DNA of 63,627 nucleotides from an archaeon (GTDB lineage: Archaea; Nanobdellota; Nanobdellia; Pacearchaeales; GW2011-AR1): the NCBI GenBank assembly GCA_018657525.1, contig JABHWZ010000014.1, forward strand, positions 1 through 63,627, read 5' to 3'. Each line of letters begins with the position of its first letter. Positions within the stretch are counted from its first letter, which is position 1. Below the pieces are notes generated by a model. The model was not told the origin of the DNA. It did not search any database and saw only the letters and a list, made by a program, of their open reading frames with translations. Shown piece by piece: positions 7,431-15,764 of this stretch. Position numbers and translations under genes: made by a program.

Positions 7431-7692
7431 GGGGAATCGTTCGCAGGAAACAATTAAAAGAAACGTCTCATTCATAAATCTCATTAGAGATTAATCAACA
7501 TATTTTTCTTTTACATGGTAGATTTGCTCGAAGAGTACACCTTGCGTGCTCTTTTTGAAAAGAAAAGGGGGAGGGCCGGGAATCGTTCGCAGGAGGCAAA
7601 GAGAAAACGATTCTCACTCACAAATCTCTGACGAGATTTGTCCACATATTTTTTTCTACCACTGTAGGTTCTTTTTTTGAAAAAAGAACCCC
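7431..7692 (+). repeat. Structured dispersed element, copies B1 (decayed) and B2 (intact)
   Basis: This gene-free stretch (7380-7694) is almost wholly two tandem copies. B1 (7431-7571) starts GGGGAATCGTT but its first hairpin has lost pairing, and its last hairpin carries an insertion (GCTCGAAGAGTAC...GTGCTC). B2 (7578-7692) is intact: GAATCGTT/AACGATTC, ACAAATCTC-TGAC-GAGATTTGT and GGTTCTTTTTT/AAAAAAGAACC, closed by GGG...CCC. B2 ends 3 nt before the stop of the YdjM-like gene. Confidence 0.82.
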
Positions 7693-7694
7693 AT

Positions 7695-8153
7695 TTAGAA
7701 AATAGAAACTAACCAAACAGAAATTAAAACAAGATTAATAAGAAACAAAGAAATAAACAACGTCTTTTCAAAAACCCCTCCTGTAGCAATACCTCCTCTA
7801 GAAATATTCTTCAACGGATAAAAGGGACGAATCCCATCAATAGTAAAACTATCTGCTAATAAATGCGAAGAATAACCCACAAAAAATCCCAAACTAACAA
7901 TTGGAAAAAACAAAACTAAAATTAAAGTTATAACTAATAAAAAGGTAAAACTATGGATTACTCCCCTGTGCTTTGTGAAAAATTGTAAAACTCTCGCCAC
8001 TTTTTTATGTCCCATGCTTGAAAATCTAGAATCTACATCAGGGATATAAGTCGCAACAAAAACAAAAACTAAGAAAATTAATTTATATTCAACAAAGGGC
8101 AAAAGCAATAAAGCAAGTAACAAACTAACCATTAAATGAGTCTTAATTAACAT
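7695..8153 (-). CDS. YdjM/DUF457-family membrane metal-dependent hydrolase
   Basis: 152 residues with four to five hydrophobic segments. Conserved polar residues match the YdjM (LexA-binding inner membrane protein, PF04307) family: TH near the N-terminus, IPDVDSRFS, KHRGVIHSFTF, GYSSHLLADSFT and GIRPFYPL. The invariant HRGxxHS and SHLLxDxxTxxGxxxxxP patterns are both present, so it is probably an active metal-binding membrane enzyme of unknown substrate. A TATA-like GTTTTATAAC 22 nt upstream of the ATG supports the start. Confidence 0.8.
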   Translation of the reverse strand: MLIKTHLMVSLLLALLLLPFVEYKLIFLVFVFVATYIPDVDSRFSSMGHKKVARVLQFFTKHRGVIHSFTFLLVITLILVLFFPIVSLGFFVGYSSHLLADSFTIDGIRPFYPLKNISRGGIATGGVFEKTLFISLFLINLVLISVWLVSIF

Positions 8154-8190
8154 AAAAAAATAAAGAATTGAAAAGTTATAAAACTATCTT

Positions 8191-8478
8191 CTATCTTCTA
8201 AAGAGAGGTAAACAAATATCCATTATCCCATCTAAATCAACTATTTCTCCAAAGAAATTCGTTAAATCTGTTTTTTTACCAAAAATAAATCCACGTTTTT
8301 CTGCTTGTTGATTCAAAACATCTAAATCTGGAAAATTATGCTTAAGTTGATGAGCAGTTTCTTTTGAACCTCCTGGAGGAGTGGCATCAGTTAATGAATC
8401 GTATTGATGAGCCAACCTAATAACTTCACTCCCGATTTCAGGGCGATACTTCAACATAACAAAATACATTTGATCCAT
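8191..8478 (-). CDS. Small unrecognised protein
   Basis: 95 residues, MDQMYFVMLKYRPEIG onward. It is predicted mainly helical and soluble with no cysteine motif of note and no signal. The codon structure is normal and a TATA-like TTAAAAAC lies about 20 nt upstream, so it is likely real. It sits between the RPA-like gene and the YdjM-like gene on the same strand. No function is suggested. Confidence 0.5.
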   Translation of the reverse strand: MDQMYFVMLKYRPEIGSEVIRLAHQYDSLTDATPPGGSKETAHQLKHNFPDLDVLNQQAEKRGFIFGKKTDLTNFFGEIVDLDGIMDICLPLFRR

Positions 8479-8524
8479 TAAAAAAAAGACAATACTAAGT
8501 TTTTAAGTGTTGCTGTTCATAAAT

Positions 8525-9466
8525 CTACTTATCCAAACTAGCAAACAACTCATCTAAATTAATCTCTTGCAAATCATTAATTATAAATTCTGGATTATTA
8601 AAAAAATTGTTCATTCTCACATTTCCAGAAAAAACCATTTCCTTTCCAAGAATATTTTGTTTTTGTTGTAAAAGCAAATCTGCATTTTCTAATTCGCTTA
8701 ACCCTAATTTAGGCAAAGTATCATGAAATAAAACCGCCCGCATTGTTTCTGTTCCATCATCTAAAACAATATTTATCAAAGCTCTTTTTTCAGGAACAAC
8801 TTTCCCATGTTCATTGCAATTAAATCCATCTCCCTCAGGAACCGCCTTCTTTTTACACTCAGGACAAACATGAAAAAATCTAGGATCAAAACTCTGAACA
8901 ACAAACGCCCTTACAGAAACCGCATCACCAACATTAAAATCAACTATATTTTTTTCCTTCAACACCTTCTCCGTTTTTACCTCACTAAGTTGTTCACTAC
9001 TAACTTTAAATTCTGAAAAACTCCCCAAATGAACCTCATTATCCCTCACATTTGCATTTCTTATCTCGACAACAATTTCTTCTTTAACATGTCCCTTCTC
9101 AATTAAATCAATATGTGTCGCATCCCATAATACTACTTTAATATTTGATGTTTCGTCAGCAACAATCATATTTGCAACTTTATTTTCCTGACCATTTCTT
9201 TCAAAAGTTCTCACAGGGAATAAATTAATTACTTTTCCCACCAAATTAACTTTCCTCATTCCAGGAATTAATTCGTCTATTTTAAACATTTCATTTTCAA
9301 AATTTATTCCAAGTTCAGCAGCAATAACTTGTGCAGCACCATCTTTAGAAATCAGTCCAGAAAGTTTAGCACATTTAGCCTCAACTCTTCGTTTAATTTC
9401 ATCTAAATCCAAATTGGCCGATTGAGCAATTCGCGCCACCATCTTTTCATAATTTACATCACCCAT
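8525..9466 (-). CDS. RPA-like single-stranded DNA-binding protein (OB folds, zinc finger)
   Basis: 313 residues from the ATG at 9466. Residues about 1-55 are helical (KMVARIAQSANLDLDEIKRR), followed by an OB fold (NLVGKVINLFPVRTF, VANMIVADET, IKVVLWDA, VRDNEVHLGSFSEF). Then comes a second domain with zinc ligands CPECKKK and CNEHGK, as in the large subunit (RPA41-type) of euryarchaeal replication protein A. It protects ssDNA in replication and repair. A TTG start 48 nt further upstream is possible, but the TATA box CTTATAAAG at 9487-9495 is 21 positions from the chosen ATG. aEF-1-beta is divergent. Confidence 0.88.
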   Translation of the reverse strand: MGDVNYEKMVARIAQSANLDLDEIKRRVEAKCAKLSGLISKDGAAQVIAAELGINFENEMFKIDELIPGMRKVNLVGKVINLFPVRTFERNGQENKVANMIVADETSNIKVVLWDATHIDLIEKGHVKEEIVVEIRNANVRDNEVHLGSFSEFKVSSEQLSEVKTEKVLKEKNIVDFNVGDAVSVRAFVVQSFDPRFFHVCPECKKKAVPEGDGFNCNEHGKVVPEKRALINIVLDDGTETMRAVLFHDTLPKLGLSELENADLLLQQKQNILGKEMVFSGNVRMNNFFNNPEFIINDLQEINLDELFASLDK

Positions 9467-9486
9467 ACCAAAATTAAAATCCCTTT

Positions 9487-9495
9487 CTTTATAAG
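9487..9495 (-). promoter_or_regulatory. TATA box deciding the RPA start
   Basis: Minus-strand CTTATAAAG lies 21 positions before the ATG at 9466. If a TTG start at 9514 were used this box would be inside the gene. A second TTTATAAA at 9532-9539 would serve that alternative, less ideally (18 positions). Confidence 0.45.
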
Positions 9496-9550
9496 CATTA
9501 TTGTATTCAGACAAGCAAACTTTTATAAATCAAATTTATTATAACAAAGC

Positions 9551-9823
9551 ATGGGAACAGCACTATTAAAAATAAAAGTTATGCCAGAATCACCAGAAAC
9601 AAACTTAGAAGAACTTCAAGAAAAAGCTAAAGAAATTTTAGAAAAAAATTCAGCAAAAGGAATCAAATTTGATATAGAGCCAATTGCATTTGGACTTAAA
9701 TCTTTGATAATAGGCTTTGGAGTTGATGAATCTCAAGAATTAGAACCAATAGAAAACGCACTTAAATCAATGGAAAACATTAGTTCTTCAGAAGTCATAG
9801 ATATGCGTAGAGCAATTGAGTAA
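9551..9823 (+). CDS. Elongation factor 1-beta (aEF-1-beta)
   Basis: 90 residues, the full length of the archaeal protein, which is the guanine-nucleotide exchange factor for aEF-1-alpha. Diagnostic segments are KIKVMPESPETNLEEL at the N-terminus, IEPIAFGLKSLIIGFGVDE in the centre and a C-terminal VIDMRRAIE. The fold is the compact ferredoxin-like exchange domain. The gene is divergent from the RPA-like gene and shares its short AT-rich intergenic region. Confidence 0.93.
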   Translation: MGTALLKIKVMPESPETNLEELQEKAKEILEKNSAKGIKFDIEPIAFGLKSLIIGFGVDESQELEPIENALKSMENISSSEVIDMRRAIE

Positions 9824-9875
9824 GATTTATTTTTCCAACAGTTAAATATATTAATACAATTTATCTAAAATAATT

Positions 9876-10532
9876 ATGTTATCAGAAGAACAAGCAAAAC
9901 AAGTTAAGGAACAATTAATCCAACAAATCAAACAAACCTTTCCTCCAGAAAAACAAGCAGAATCAATTTCTCGAATGGAGGCAATGAATCCTGAACAGTT
10001 TGAAGAATTTTTAATTCAAAATAAATTAATCCAGCCAGAAGGAGGAGCTCCAACAAATCCAGAACAACAAGCTCCCACTGCCCCACAAAAATGTATCTTT
10101 TGTTCAATAATCGACGGAGAAATTCCAACAAACAAATTAGATGAAAACAAAATAGCAATTGCAACACTAGAAATCAACCCAGTTTCAAAAGGACACTCAC
10201 TAATCATTCCAAAAAAACATTTAGAACATTCAGACAAATTACCCTCTCAAGTTTTCACTCTTGCTAAAAAAATTGCTAAAAAAATAAAAACTAAATTAAA
10301 ACCAAAAGATGTCACAATTGTTTCAGCAAATGTTTTTGGTCATTCAATTTTAAATGTCTTCCCAGTTTATGAAAATGAAAATTTAGGTTCTCCACGACAA
10401 CAAACAAAACCAGAGGAACTTGAAAAATTAAAAAATTTATTAGAAACTAAACCAAAACCTAAAAGGGTAAAAAAAGCAAAAACAAAAAAAATAGAAAACA
10501 AAAAAATTTGGCTTCCAAAAAGATTTCCTTGA
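9876..10532 (+). CDS. HIT-domain protein lacking the catalytic histidine triad
   Basis: 218 residues. Residues 1-50 are a helical N-terminal domain, 51-70 a Pro/Gln linker, 71-170 a HIT fold and 190-218 a lysine-rich tail. The HIT part has KCIFCSIIDGEIP (C73, C76 zinc ligands), INPVSKGHSLIIPKKH and LEHSD. Where active enzymes have GQxVxHxHxH, this one has GHSILNVFPV (155-164): all three triad histidines are replaced by Asn, Phe and Val. Nucleotide hydrolase activity is therefore unlikely, and a binding or structural role is inferred. The basic tail could bind nucleic acid. Confidence 0.78.
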   Translation: MLSEEQAKQVKEQLIQQIKQTFPPEKQAESISRMEAMNPEQFEEFLIQNKLIQPEGGAPTNPEQQAPTAPQKCIFCSIIDGEIPTNKLDENKIAIATLEINPVSKGHSLIIPKKHLEHSDKLPSQVFTLAKKIAKKIKTKLKPKDVTIVSANVFGHSILNVFPVYENENLGSPRQQTKPEELEKLKNLLETKPKPKRVKKAKTKKIENKKIWLPKRFP

Positions 10533-10565
10533 ACAACAATTTTTCAAAAGATACATTTAAAAAAT

Positions 10566-11411
10566 CTAAAACAAAAAATAAAATTTTGTAAACCATAAAT
10601 AAATTAAAATTAAAAAACTAATTAAAAAAACAGGCACATAAACAATCCCTTGTTTTATTTTAACTTTCTTAAACTTCTTCTGAATCAAACTTATCTCCTT
10701 ATTAGAAATACCCTCCCAATCTTGTTTAACCACTTCCCCTTTTTTTATCTTGACATTTTCAGCTAACCAATCTCCCTCCCTCAACTTATTCACAGGAATT
10801 TCTACTAACATACAACAATTTTCAATGGCTTTAGCAAATAAATAAAAATAAGGCATAATAAAAATAAATATTCCTAAAACTAAAAAAAGACTATCTATAA
10901 AATAAAAGCACATTAATAAAATTCCAATAAAAATAAATAATAATGTAAAAACTTTCTTTCGGTGCCATAGTTTATAAAATTCTTTTCTAAAACTTTTATA
11001 ATTTTTAATTGCTAAAACCAAACTCCAACAAAGCCCATAACCTGCACCGACAAATAAAAACAAAATTAAAAACAATCCAAATATTTTAACATTAATCAAA
11101 AACTCTTCGCTGAATGGCAAAATAGCCCCCAAAGCAATCATTAATTTAGCGTCACCACCCCCGAACAACCTCCCATAATAAAATAAATTTCCCAAAACTA
11201 AAAAAATACCAAAACCAATTAATCCCTGATAAAAAAAGGCAAACCCATTTGCACTTTCAGAAAACAAGCTCCAAAAAAATCTAAATCCTAAAGCAAAAAC
11301 TATTAAAGAAAAATTTAACCAATTTGAAACCTCTTTTGTTTTCAAATCCTGCAAAACTGCAAAAAGAATCCAGATTAACGCAAGACAAATTAAAAACACA
11401 ACTTCAATCAC
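10566..11411 (-). CDS. Prepilin peptidase (A24 family)
   Basis: 281 residues with several membrane segments. It cleaves class III (type IV pilin-like) signal peptides at the inner face of the membrane. The two catalytic aspartates of the family are visible: D22 in LQDLKTKEVSNW and D87 in the signature GGGDAKLM. A cytoplasmic-looking loop (MLVEIPVNKLREGDWLAENV, residues about 197-216) and a C-terminal membrane helix follow. It starts at GTG (11411), with TTTAAA 22 nt upstream. It adjoins the large set of pilin-like genes that would be its substrates. Confidence 0.85.
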   Translation of the reverse strand: MIEVVFLICLALIWILFAVLQDLKTKEVSNWLNFSLIVFALGFRFFWSLFSESANGFAFFYQGLIGFGIFLVLGNLFYYGRLFGGGDAKLMIALGAILPFSEEFLINVKIFGLFLILFLFVGAGYGLCWSLVLAIKNYKSFRKEFYKLWHRKKVFTLLFIFIGILLMCFYFIDSLFLVLGIFIFIMPYFYLFAKAIENCCMLVEIPVNKLREGDWLAENVKIKKGEVVKQDWEGISNKEISLIQKKFKKVKIKQGIVYVPVFLISFLILIYLWFTKFYFLF

Positions 11412-11458
11412 TTGAATACCCTCTTCATAAAATTTAAAACAAAAAAGAATTTATTAAT

Positions 11459-11572
11459 CTATTCCTTTACTTTTGTTCCCCGATATTTTCCACCACTTTT
11501 ATAAGGATGTTTTTTCTTTTCCTTAAACTTACGCTTTTTCTTATTTCTTGTTTCTGAATCTGCTCGTGCCAT
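11459..11572 (-). CDS. Very small basic protein
   Basis: 37 residues: MARADSETRNKKKRKFKEKK, then KHPYKSGGKYRGTKVKE. It is strongly basic (over 40 percent Lys/Arg), like a small ribosomal or RNA-binding protein, but I cannot match it to a named ribosomal protein. The frame is clean from ATG to TAG and fits between the pilin gene stop (11596) and the prepilin peptidase start. Similar tiny KKR-rich frames could arise by chance in AT-rich DNA, so confidence is moderate. Confidence 0.5.
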   Translation of the reverse strand: MARADSETRNKKKRKFKEKKKHPYKSGGKYRGTKVKE

Positions 11573-11595
11573 TTTTATTTTTAAGAATTATTTAA

Positions 11596-12129
11596 TTACA
11601 AAACCCTTATAGCTAAACAAGAAGAGGGGATAATTTCTCCATCAGCATTCAGATAAGAAATGCTCTGACTATCCTCCATTTTATCACATACCTTCTTCAC
11701 ATTTTCTAAGCTTAAAATAGTTTCACATTTTTTTCCATTAACAACATCAATTATTTTCATTTCAGTTTTCAAACAAAACGCTACTTCTAATTTAGGAACA
11801 TCCACACATTTATTTGCCATCTGAGTCGCACTTGGAACAACTGCACCTAAATTTTTCTGAGCATAATTACAATTTACATATTGCTTTCCTAATTCTTTAA
11901 ATTCATTACAATAACTGGTAACCAAACCTTGCGACGCTGAAACCTCACATGACTGAGCAATCGCTTCCAAATCTCCAGGAAGAATCTCTATTTTCTCTCC
12001 GAGAAAACCATAATATCTCATAACCGCCATAGCGATAACAACTAACAGAATAACTCCTAAAACTAATAAAATCATTGCCGTAGTCGACAACTGTTGCCCT
12101 TTTTTATCCAACCTCTTTCTTACAAACAT
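11596..12129 (-). CDS. Type IV pilin-like protein 1
   Basis: 177 residues. A class III signal LDKKG is followed by QQLSTTAM and a hydrophobic helix (ILLVLGVILLVVIAMAVM) that would form the filament-core helix after cleavage behind KKG. The mature domain has about ten cysteines, suggesting disulfides outside the cell. A TATA box (TTTATAAA, 12151-12158) lies 22 nt upstream, so it has its own promoter although adjacent genes are on the same strand. Family membership is inferred from the signal and context, not from a conserved mature domain. Confidence 0.7.
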   Translation of the reverse strand: MFVRKRLDKKGQQLSTTAMILLVLGVILLVVIAMAVMRYYGFLGEKIEILPGDLEAIAQSCEVSASQGLVTSYCNEFKELGKQYVNCNYAQKNLGAVVPSATQMANKCVDVPKLEVAFCLKTEMKIIDVVNGKKCETILSLENVKKVCDKMEDSQSISYLNADGEIIPSSCLAIRVL

Positions 12130-12163
12130 ATTTTATTTAAACAAACTTTATTTATAAACCTTT

Positions 12164-12940
12164 TTAAACGAAAACAAATTTAAAATTAATCCTCTGCTTC
12201 TTCCCATTAACTGAAAAATCCCTTGCACTTTCTATTTCAAAAAAGATTTTCTCGTCCTGAGTAGAAATTTCACTCTTCAAAAAATTAGGAATTTCTATTT
12301 TATTTAAACAATCAAGTTTATCATTCAAATTTTTCTCAACACACACATTTAATATTTTAAACAATTCATCAAAACTAATTAACCGTTCATCCCCTAAAAC
12401 AATTCTCGCAGATAAATCCCCCTCGGATTCAACATTAATTGTCCCAAACATTTCATCCACTAAAACATTCTCCACTAAAATTTCTAAACTATTTATTCCG
12501 CCAACAACCTCAAATTCATCTTTCAAAATTTTAGTTTTCAAAATTAATTTCGCTCCAGAATCTTTTGAACTATAATCAAGAAATTCTTCTTTTAAGTTTT
12601 CCCTAAACAAGCTAAGAAAAATACTCTCCATCTCATTATCTTTCTTAAACTCCCCAAACTGAAGAAACCGATCTCCATTTTGAATAAAAATTTTATCTTG
12701 AATATATTGTTGAGAATTGACCAAATCAAAATAAGTCTTAGCGTATGCATTTTTACTTAAAAATTCCAAAAAATTTGAATTAGAAGCCGCCTGTTCATAA
12801 AATATTTTCAGGTGAAGATAACTTTCAACTTTCTGCGTCTCTTTATTAGACTCAGAAACAAAATAAGAAAAAGCAATAGCAACGGTAAGTAAAACTAAAA
12901 GAACCAATAACAAAATTGGCATATTTCCTCGTCTATTCAT
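12164..12940 (-). CDS. Type IV pilin-like protein 2
   Basis: 258 residues. The N-terminus MNRRG, cleavable after RRG, is followed by NMPILLLVLLVLLTVAIAF and a polar extracellular domain rich in Glu, Lys and Asn (residues 28-258). It overlaps the start of the upstream gene by 8 nt, so it is translated from the same mRNA as the three genes before it. The extracellular domain is not recognised. A minor pilin or pseudopilin is the likeliest role. Confidence 0.65.
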   Translation of the reverse strand: MNRRGNMPILLLVLLVLLTVAIAFSYFVSESNKETQKVESYLHLKIFYEQAASNSNFLEFLSKNAYAKTYFDLVNSQQYIQDKIFIQNGDRFLQFGEFKKDNEMESIFLSLFRENLKEEFLDYSSKDSGAKLILKTKILKDEFEVVGGINSLEILVENVLVDEMFGTINVESEGDLSARIVLGDERLISFDELFKILNVCVEKNLNDKLDCLNKIEIPNFLKSEISTQDEKIFFEIESARDFSVNGKKQRINFKFVFV

Positions 12941-13550
12941 CGCAAATCCTCGTATATTGAAATCCTATTGAAATAGCTTTTCCCGCATGATATATTGTCT
13001 CTGTTTGTTTTTTACTCCATATCCCTGCCGGATTTACTCCATTAGTCCCCTGAACTATTTTCCCATCAATATTAAAAAAAGTCTCAGAGGGTAAATCAAT
13101 TCTATAATTAATACATTTTGGTTTTGGCAAATGATCTTTTATAAATTGCATATTTTCATATTCCTTCTCCAAAAAAACTTTGAATTCATTAGTAAGTTCA
13201 GGATCAAAATTGGGATCGCGAATAATCTCATTCAAAATAGTTTTTAAATTATTTATATCTCCATTAAATTTAGTATCAAAAAGTGGAGAAATAAGATAAG
13301 GCTCTAACATCTCTTTTAAAATATTTTTGAAGGTCATTTTTTGTTCGGAATAAACCATCTCAGTCTCCATAATCTTATCAAATTCAGTGGTCACCTTAAA
13401 AAGGGGCACATCTTCAGGATTATCCACTTGATTATTTTTATTCTTAGCCAAACTCACACTTCCAACAACAAAAACAAGCATAATCAAAAAGACAATTACA
13501 AGTGCAGGAATCCAAGTTATTCCCGTCGCTATCTGACCGCGCTTCTTCAT
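12933..13550 (-). CDS. Type IV pilin-like protein 3
   Basis: 205 residues. MKKRG is followed by QIATGITWIPALVIVFLIML and VFVVGSV, a class III signal and membrane helix. The soluble part contains an FDKIMETEMVYSEQ helix and two cysteines near the C-terminus (PKCINYRID, RICDE). It shares a 4-nt ATGA overlap with the preceding gene and 8 nt with the next, so it sits in the middle of a tightly coupled operon. Confidence 0.65.
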   Translation of the reverse strand: MKKRGQIATGITWIPALVIVFLIMLVFVVGSVSLAKNKNNQVDNPEDVPLFKVTTEFDKIMETEMVYSEQKMTFKNILKEMLEPYLISPLFDTKFNGDINNLKTILNEIIRDPNFDPELTNEFKVFLEKEYENMQFIKDHLPKPKCINYRIDLPSETFFNIDGKIVQGTNGVNPAGIWSKKQTETIYHAGKAISIGFQYTRICDE

Positions 13551-14074
13551 TTAAAAATCTCCCCTCTCTGATTAGATGCTGCTAAAACTTTTACATAAAC
13601 CCTTTGAGAATCCAAACTTAACACCCTTCCTCTCTCCACACATTTTGGATACTCTTTTGCTTCCACTTTTCCAGTCAACTCACAAGTTTCCTCAAAAGAA
13701 TAAACTCCCCCTAGAATATCTTCTCTCAATTTTTCTTCATCTTCATTTAAAAAACTAATTCTAAAATAAAAAATTTCCTCCTCTTCAAAAATATTTTTAT
13801 CTAAATCACATTCAACAAAAACATCAAAGCTCTCATCCAAAATATTTTCATTTTCTGAAACACATCTTAACAATTTTTCACTAAGCACATTCGCTTCTAA
13901 AATCCTTACATCAGAATCAGCCCCGTAAAATGCCAAAACTCCCCACACAACTCCCAACCCCACAACTCCCAAAACAAAAAACCAATAAATAGATAAAATT
14001 TTTTCTCCTCTACAATCTTTTAAAAGATTATCACGAAAAAGTTCCAATTTTATTTTTTTACTTTTTAACAACAT
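13547..14074 (-). CDS. Pilin-like membrane-anchored protein 4
   Basis: 175 residues. A 23-residue basic cytoplasmic N-terminus ends in KDCRG, then a hydrophobic helix (KILSIYWFFVLGVVGLGVVW) and an extracellular domain with four cysteines (LLRCVSEN, FVECDLD, EETCELTG, YPKCVERG) that could make two disulfides. The RG before the helix resembles a class III site, but the leader is long. It starts 1 nt after the preceding stop and overlaps the next gene by 4 nt. Confidence 0.6.
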   Translation of the reverse strand: MLLKSKKIKLELFRDNLLKDCRGEKILSIYWFFVLGVVGLGVVWGVLAFYGADSDVRILEANVLSEKLLRCVSENENILDESFDVFVECDLDKNIFEEEEIFYFRISFLNEDEEKLREDILGGVYSFEETCELTGKVEAKEYPKCVERGRVLSLDSQRVYVKVLAASNQRGEIFK

Positions 14075-14075
14075 T

Positions 14076-14546
14076 TTATTTAATTTTTAAAACAATTTTA
14101 TCTTCATTTAATTTAAATCCCACACCCACCTCATAATCTGAAAAAAAATGAAATTTATATCCTCCACTCGAAGATAAGCTAACCATCAACAAATTGGCTT
14201 CATTATCTATCTTAACTAGTTTAGTCACCTCAAGATTTCCTTTCAAATCAACTACATTATTTTTACTAGCAATTTTATAACCCTCTGTAAAATCTATCTC
14301 TAACTCCATGCCAGGCGTTGCTCCATCAATCAAGAGTGCAATTTCTTTTGCATATAACTGTTCAGAATTCAAAGTTCCAGTAGAAACTCTAGCAATAAAA
14401 ATAATCAAAAAAGTAAAAAAAAGAATATTCCCAATAGTGTAAATAATAATTGGAGAAATCATATCATTTTTTTCTCCACGTTTATCAAATAACAACCCTC
14501 TTTTCATTTTCCGTGCTTCGCGATGCCTATGCGTAATGGCTTTCAT
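14076..14546 (-). CDS. Pilin-like protein 5, operon head
   Basis: 156 residues starting MKAITHRHREARKMKRG. A second basic site, LFDKRG, precedes EKNDMISPIIIYTIGNILFF and the rest of the membrane helix. The remaining 100 residues are a beta-rich extracellular domain without cysteine pairs. The start is supported by TTTATTAA 22 nt upstream; an internal ATG at M14 is the alternative. It heads a four-gene operon (14546 down to 12164). Its promoter region is duplicated upstream of the small pilin-like gene at 17439-17558. Confidence 0.62.
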   Translation of the reverse strand: MKAITHRHREARKMKRGLLFDKRGEKNDMISPIIIYTIGNILFFTFLIIFIARVSTGTLNSEQLYAKEIALLIDGATPGMELEIDFTEGYKIASKNNVVDLKGNLEVTKLVKIDNEANLLMVSLSSSGGYKFHFFSDYEVGVGFKLNEDKIVLKIK

Positions 14547-14740
14547 AAAATCCTAAATCAAAATTACTTTAATAAATTATCTAAAACAACAATTTTTAAA
14601 AACAAACTTTTCATTAAAATTAAATCACATTCATGGAATCACTTCCACTTGGAACACAACAGGACAGGCATGATACAAATACACCGAATTCTTTAGGAAC
14701 TCCTCGCTCAAAATTTTCAAGATTAGTTAAAATAATTGGA
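14544..14740 (+). repeat. Duplicated bidirectional promoter and gene 5' end, copy 1 (without element)
   Basis: The sequence from the start codon of the minus-strand pilin-like gene, across the intergenic region, into the first 35 codons of the plus-strand gene at 14633 is closely similar to 17556-17866. A 32-nt block (14684-14715 versus 17814-17845) is identical. Copy 1 has ACAACAA where copy 2 carries the 115-bp structured element. Confidence 0.8.
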
Positions 14741-15760
14741 ATAATCGGATTAGGAACAGGATTGATTTTTGGAGGGAAATATTTATGGAAACAAGATAAA
14801 AACCAAAAAGATACAGAAATTTCTAAAACAGAACAAATTTCAGAACAAGCACCTAAAAACCATCCTACCCCTTCTTTAATGGATTCAATACTCTGCACTA
14901 AACCACCCACAGAAGAACCAACAACTAAAGAAAAGATACTCACTCCAAAAGAAATAAATAAAATATTCGAACCAACTCCCAAACCAATAACAACACAAAA
15001 GACATTATCCACAACTCCTCCCGCAAATAAAAAAGAATATCAACCCCTTGAAATAAGGGGATATAATTCTAAATCTATAACAAAAGTAATTCCTCGCGAT
15101 TGGAATTTTGACATAAATCAAGCTACAACAAAGATTTATCCCGGAAGAGAAGACAATTTTTTAGTGGAAATTGTTTTAAATTTAAACTCCTCAGCAAATT
15201 TAAGGAAAAGAATAGATGAAAAGCAAACAAAAAATTTAACTTCAGTCATGATATTAAAAAACAATAATGCAACTTATCTTCAATGGATTGGAGAAATGTC
15301 TCAAGAAGAAAAAGAACGAGGAGAACAATATATCCAAGAAAAAATTAAACAAATAAACCCAGAAACTTATGGCCCCCTTTTTACCAACTTGCATGAATAT
15401 GAGGGAAAAGCATTCAGGTTAAGTAAAGGCATAATGGAATACCAAGAAAAAAATGAAAATTTTCCAGATGATTTAAGTCAAATTTTTTCATATATTGACC
15501 CTAAAAACTACATATTATCAGACACCGGAACTCCCTTTCCAAAAACAGCAGAAGATGTACAAAAAGGCAATTGTGATTTTTATTATTTTAAACCAGATAG
15601 AACAGTAAAACAAAATCCTAAAAATCCGCTTATAATAAAAATCCCTCGTAGAAAGGATAGATGCCTAGATAAAATATGGGTAATAACTTGGGATCTTGAT
15701 TTGATAAAAATATCTTTACCAGAAAGGGATAGAATTTTGCAAAAATATAATCTAAAATAA
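14633..15760 (+). CDS. Membrane-anchored protein with the NSLGTPRSKFSRL N-terminal signature
   Basis: 375 residues. A short cytoplasmic N-terminus with TPNSLGTPRSKFSRL is followed by one membrane helix (VKIIGIIGLGTGLIFGGKYLW, about 32-52). A Pro/Thr/Lys-rich linker of about 90 residues comes next, then a globular domain (about 150-375). The fold is not recognised; the C-terminal part has WVITWDLDLIKI and a CDFYYFKPDR segment. It is on the opposite strand to the surrounding pilin genes. The N-terminal signature and upstream DNA are shared with the gene at 17757. The outside orientation of the large domain is inferred from the basic N-terminus. Confidence 0.62.
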   Translation: MESLPLGTQQDRHDTNTPNSLGTPRSKFSRLVKIIGIIGLGTGLIFGGKYLWKQDKNQKDTEISKTEQISEQAPKNHPTPSLMDSILCTKPPTEEPTTKEKILTPKEINKIFEPTPKPITTQKTLSTTPPANKKEYQPLEIRGYNSKSITKVIPRDWNFDINQATTKIYPGREDNFLVEIVLNLNSSANLRKRIDEKQTKNLTSVMILKNNNATYLQWIGEMSQEEKERGEQYIQEKIKQINPETYGPLFTNLHEYEGKAFRLSKGIMEYQEKNENFPDDLSQIFSYIDPKNYILSDTGTPFPKTAEDVQKGNCDFYYFKPDRTVKQNPKNPLIIKIPRRKDRCLDKIWVITWDLDLIKISLPERDRILQKYNLK

Positions 15761-15764
15761 AATT

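Noticed and set aside
7578-7692. Intrinsic terminator or tRNA in the three-arm element
   Set aside because: The last hairpin is followed by CCCC, not by a T-run, and archaeal termination does not need such a stem. A tRNA is ruled out by the long unequal arms, the lack of a T-loop consensus and of an acceptor stem of seven pairs.
11459-11572. Naming the 37-residue basic protein as a specific ribosomal protein
   Set aside because: It does not match the small archaeal ribosomal proteins I can recall (L41e, S30e, L39e); composition alone is not enough.
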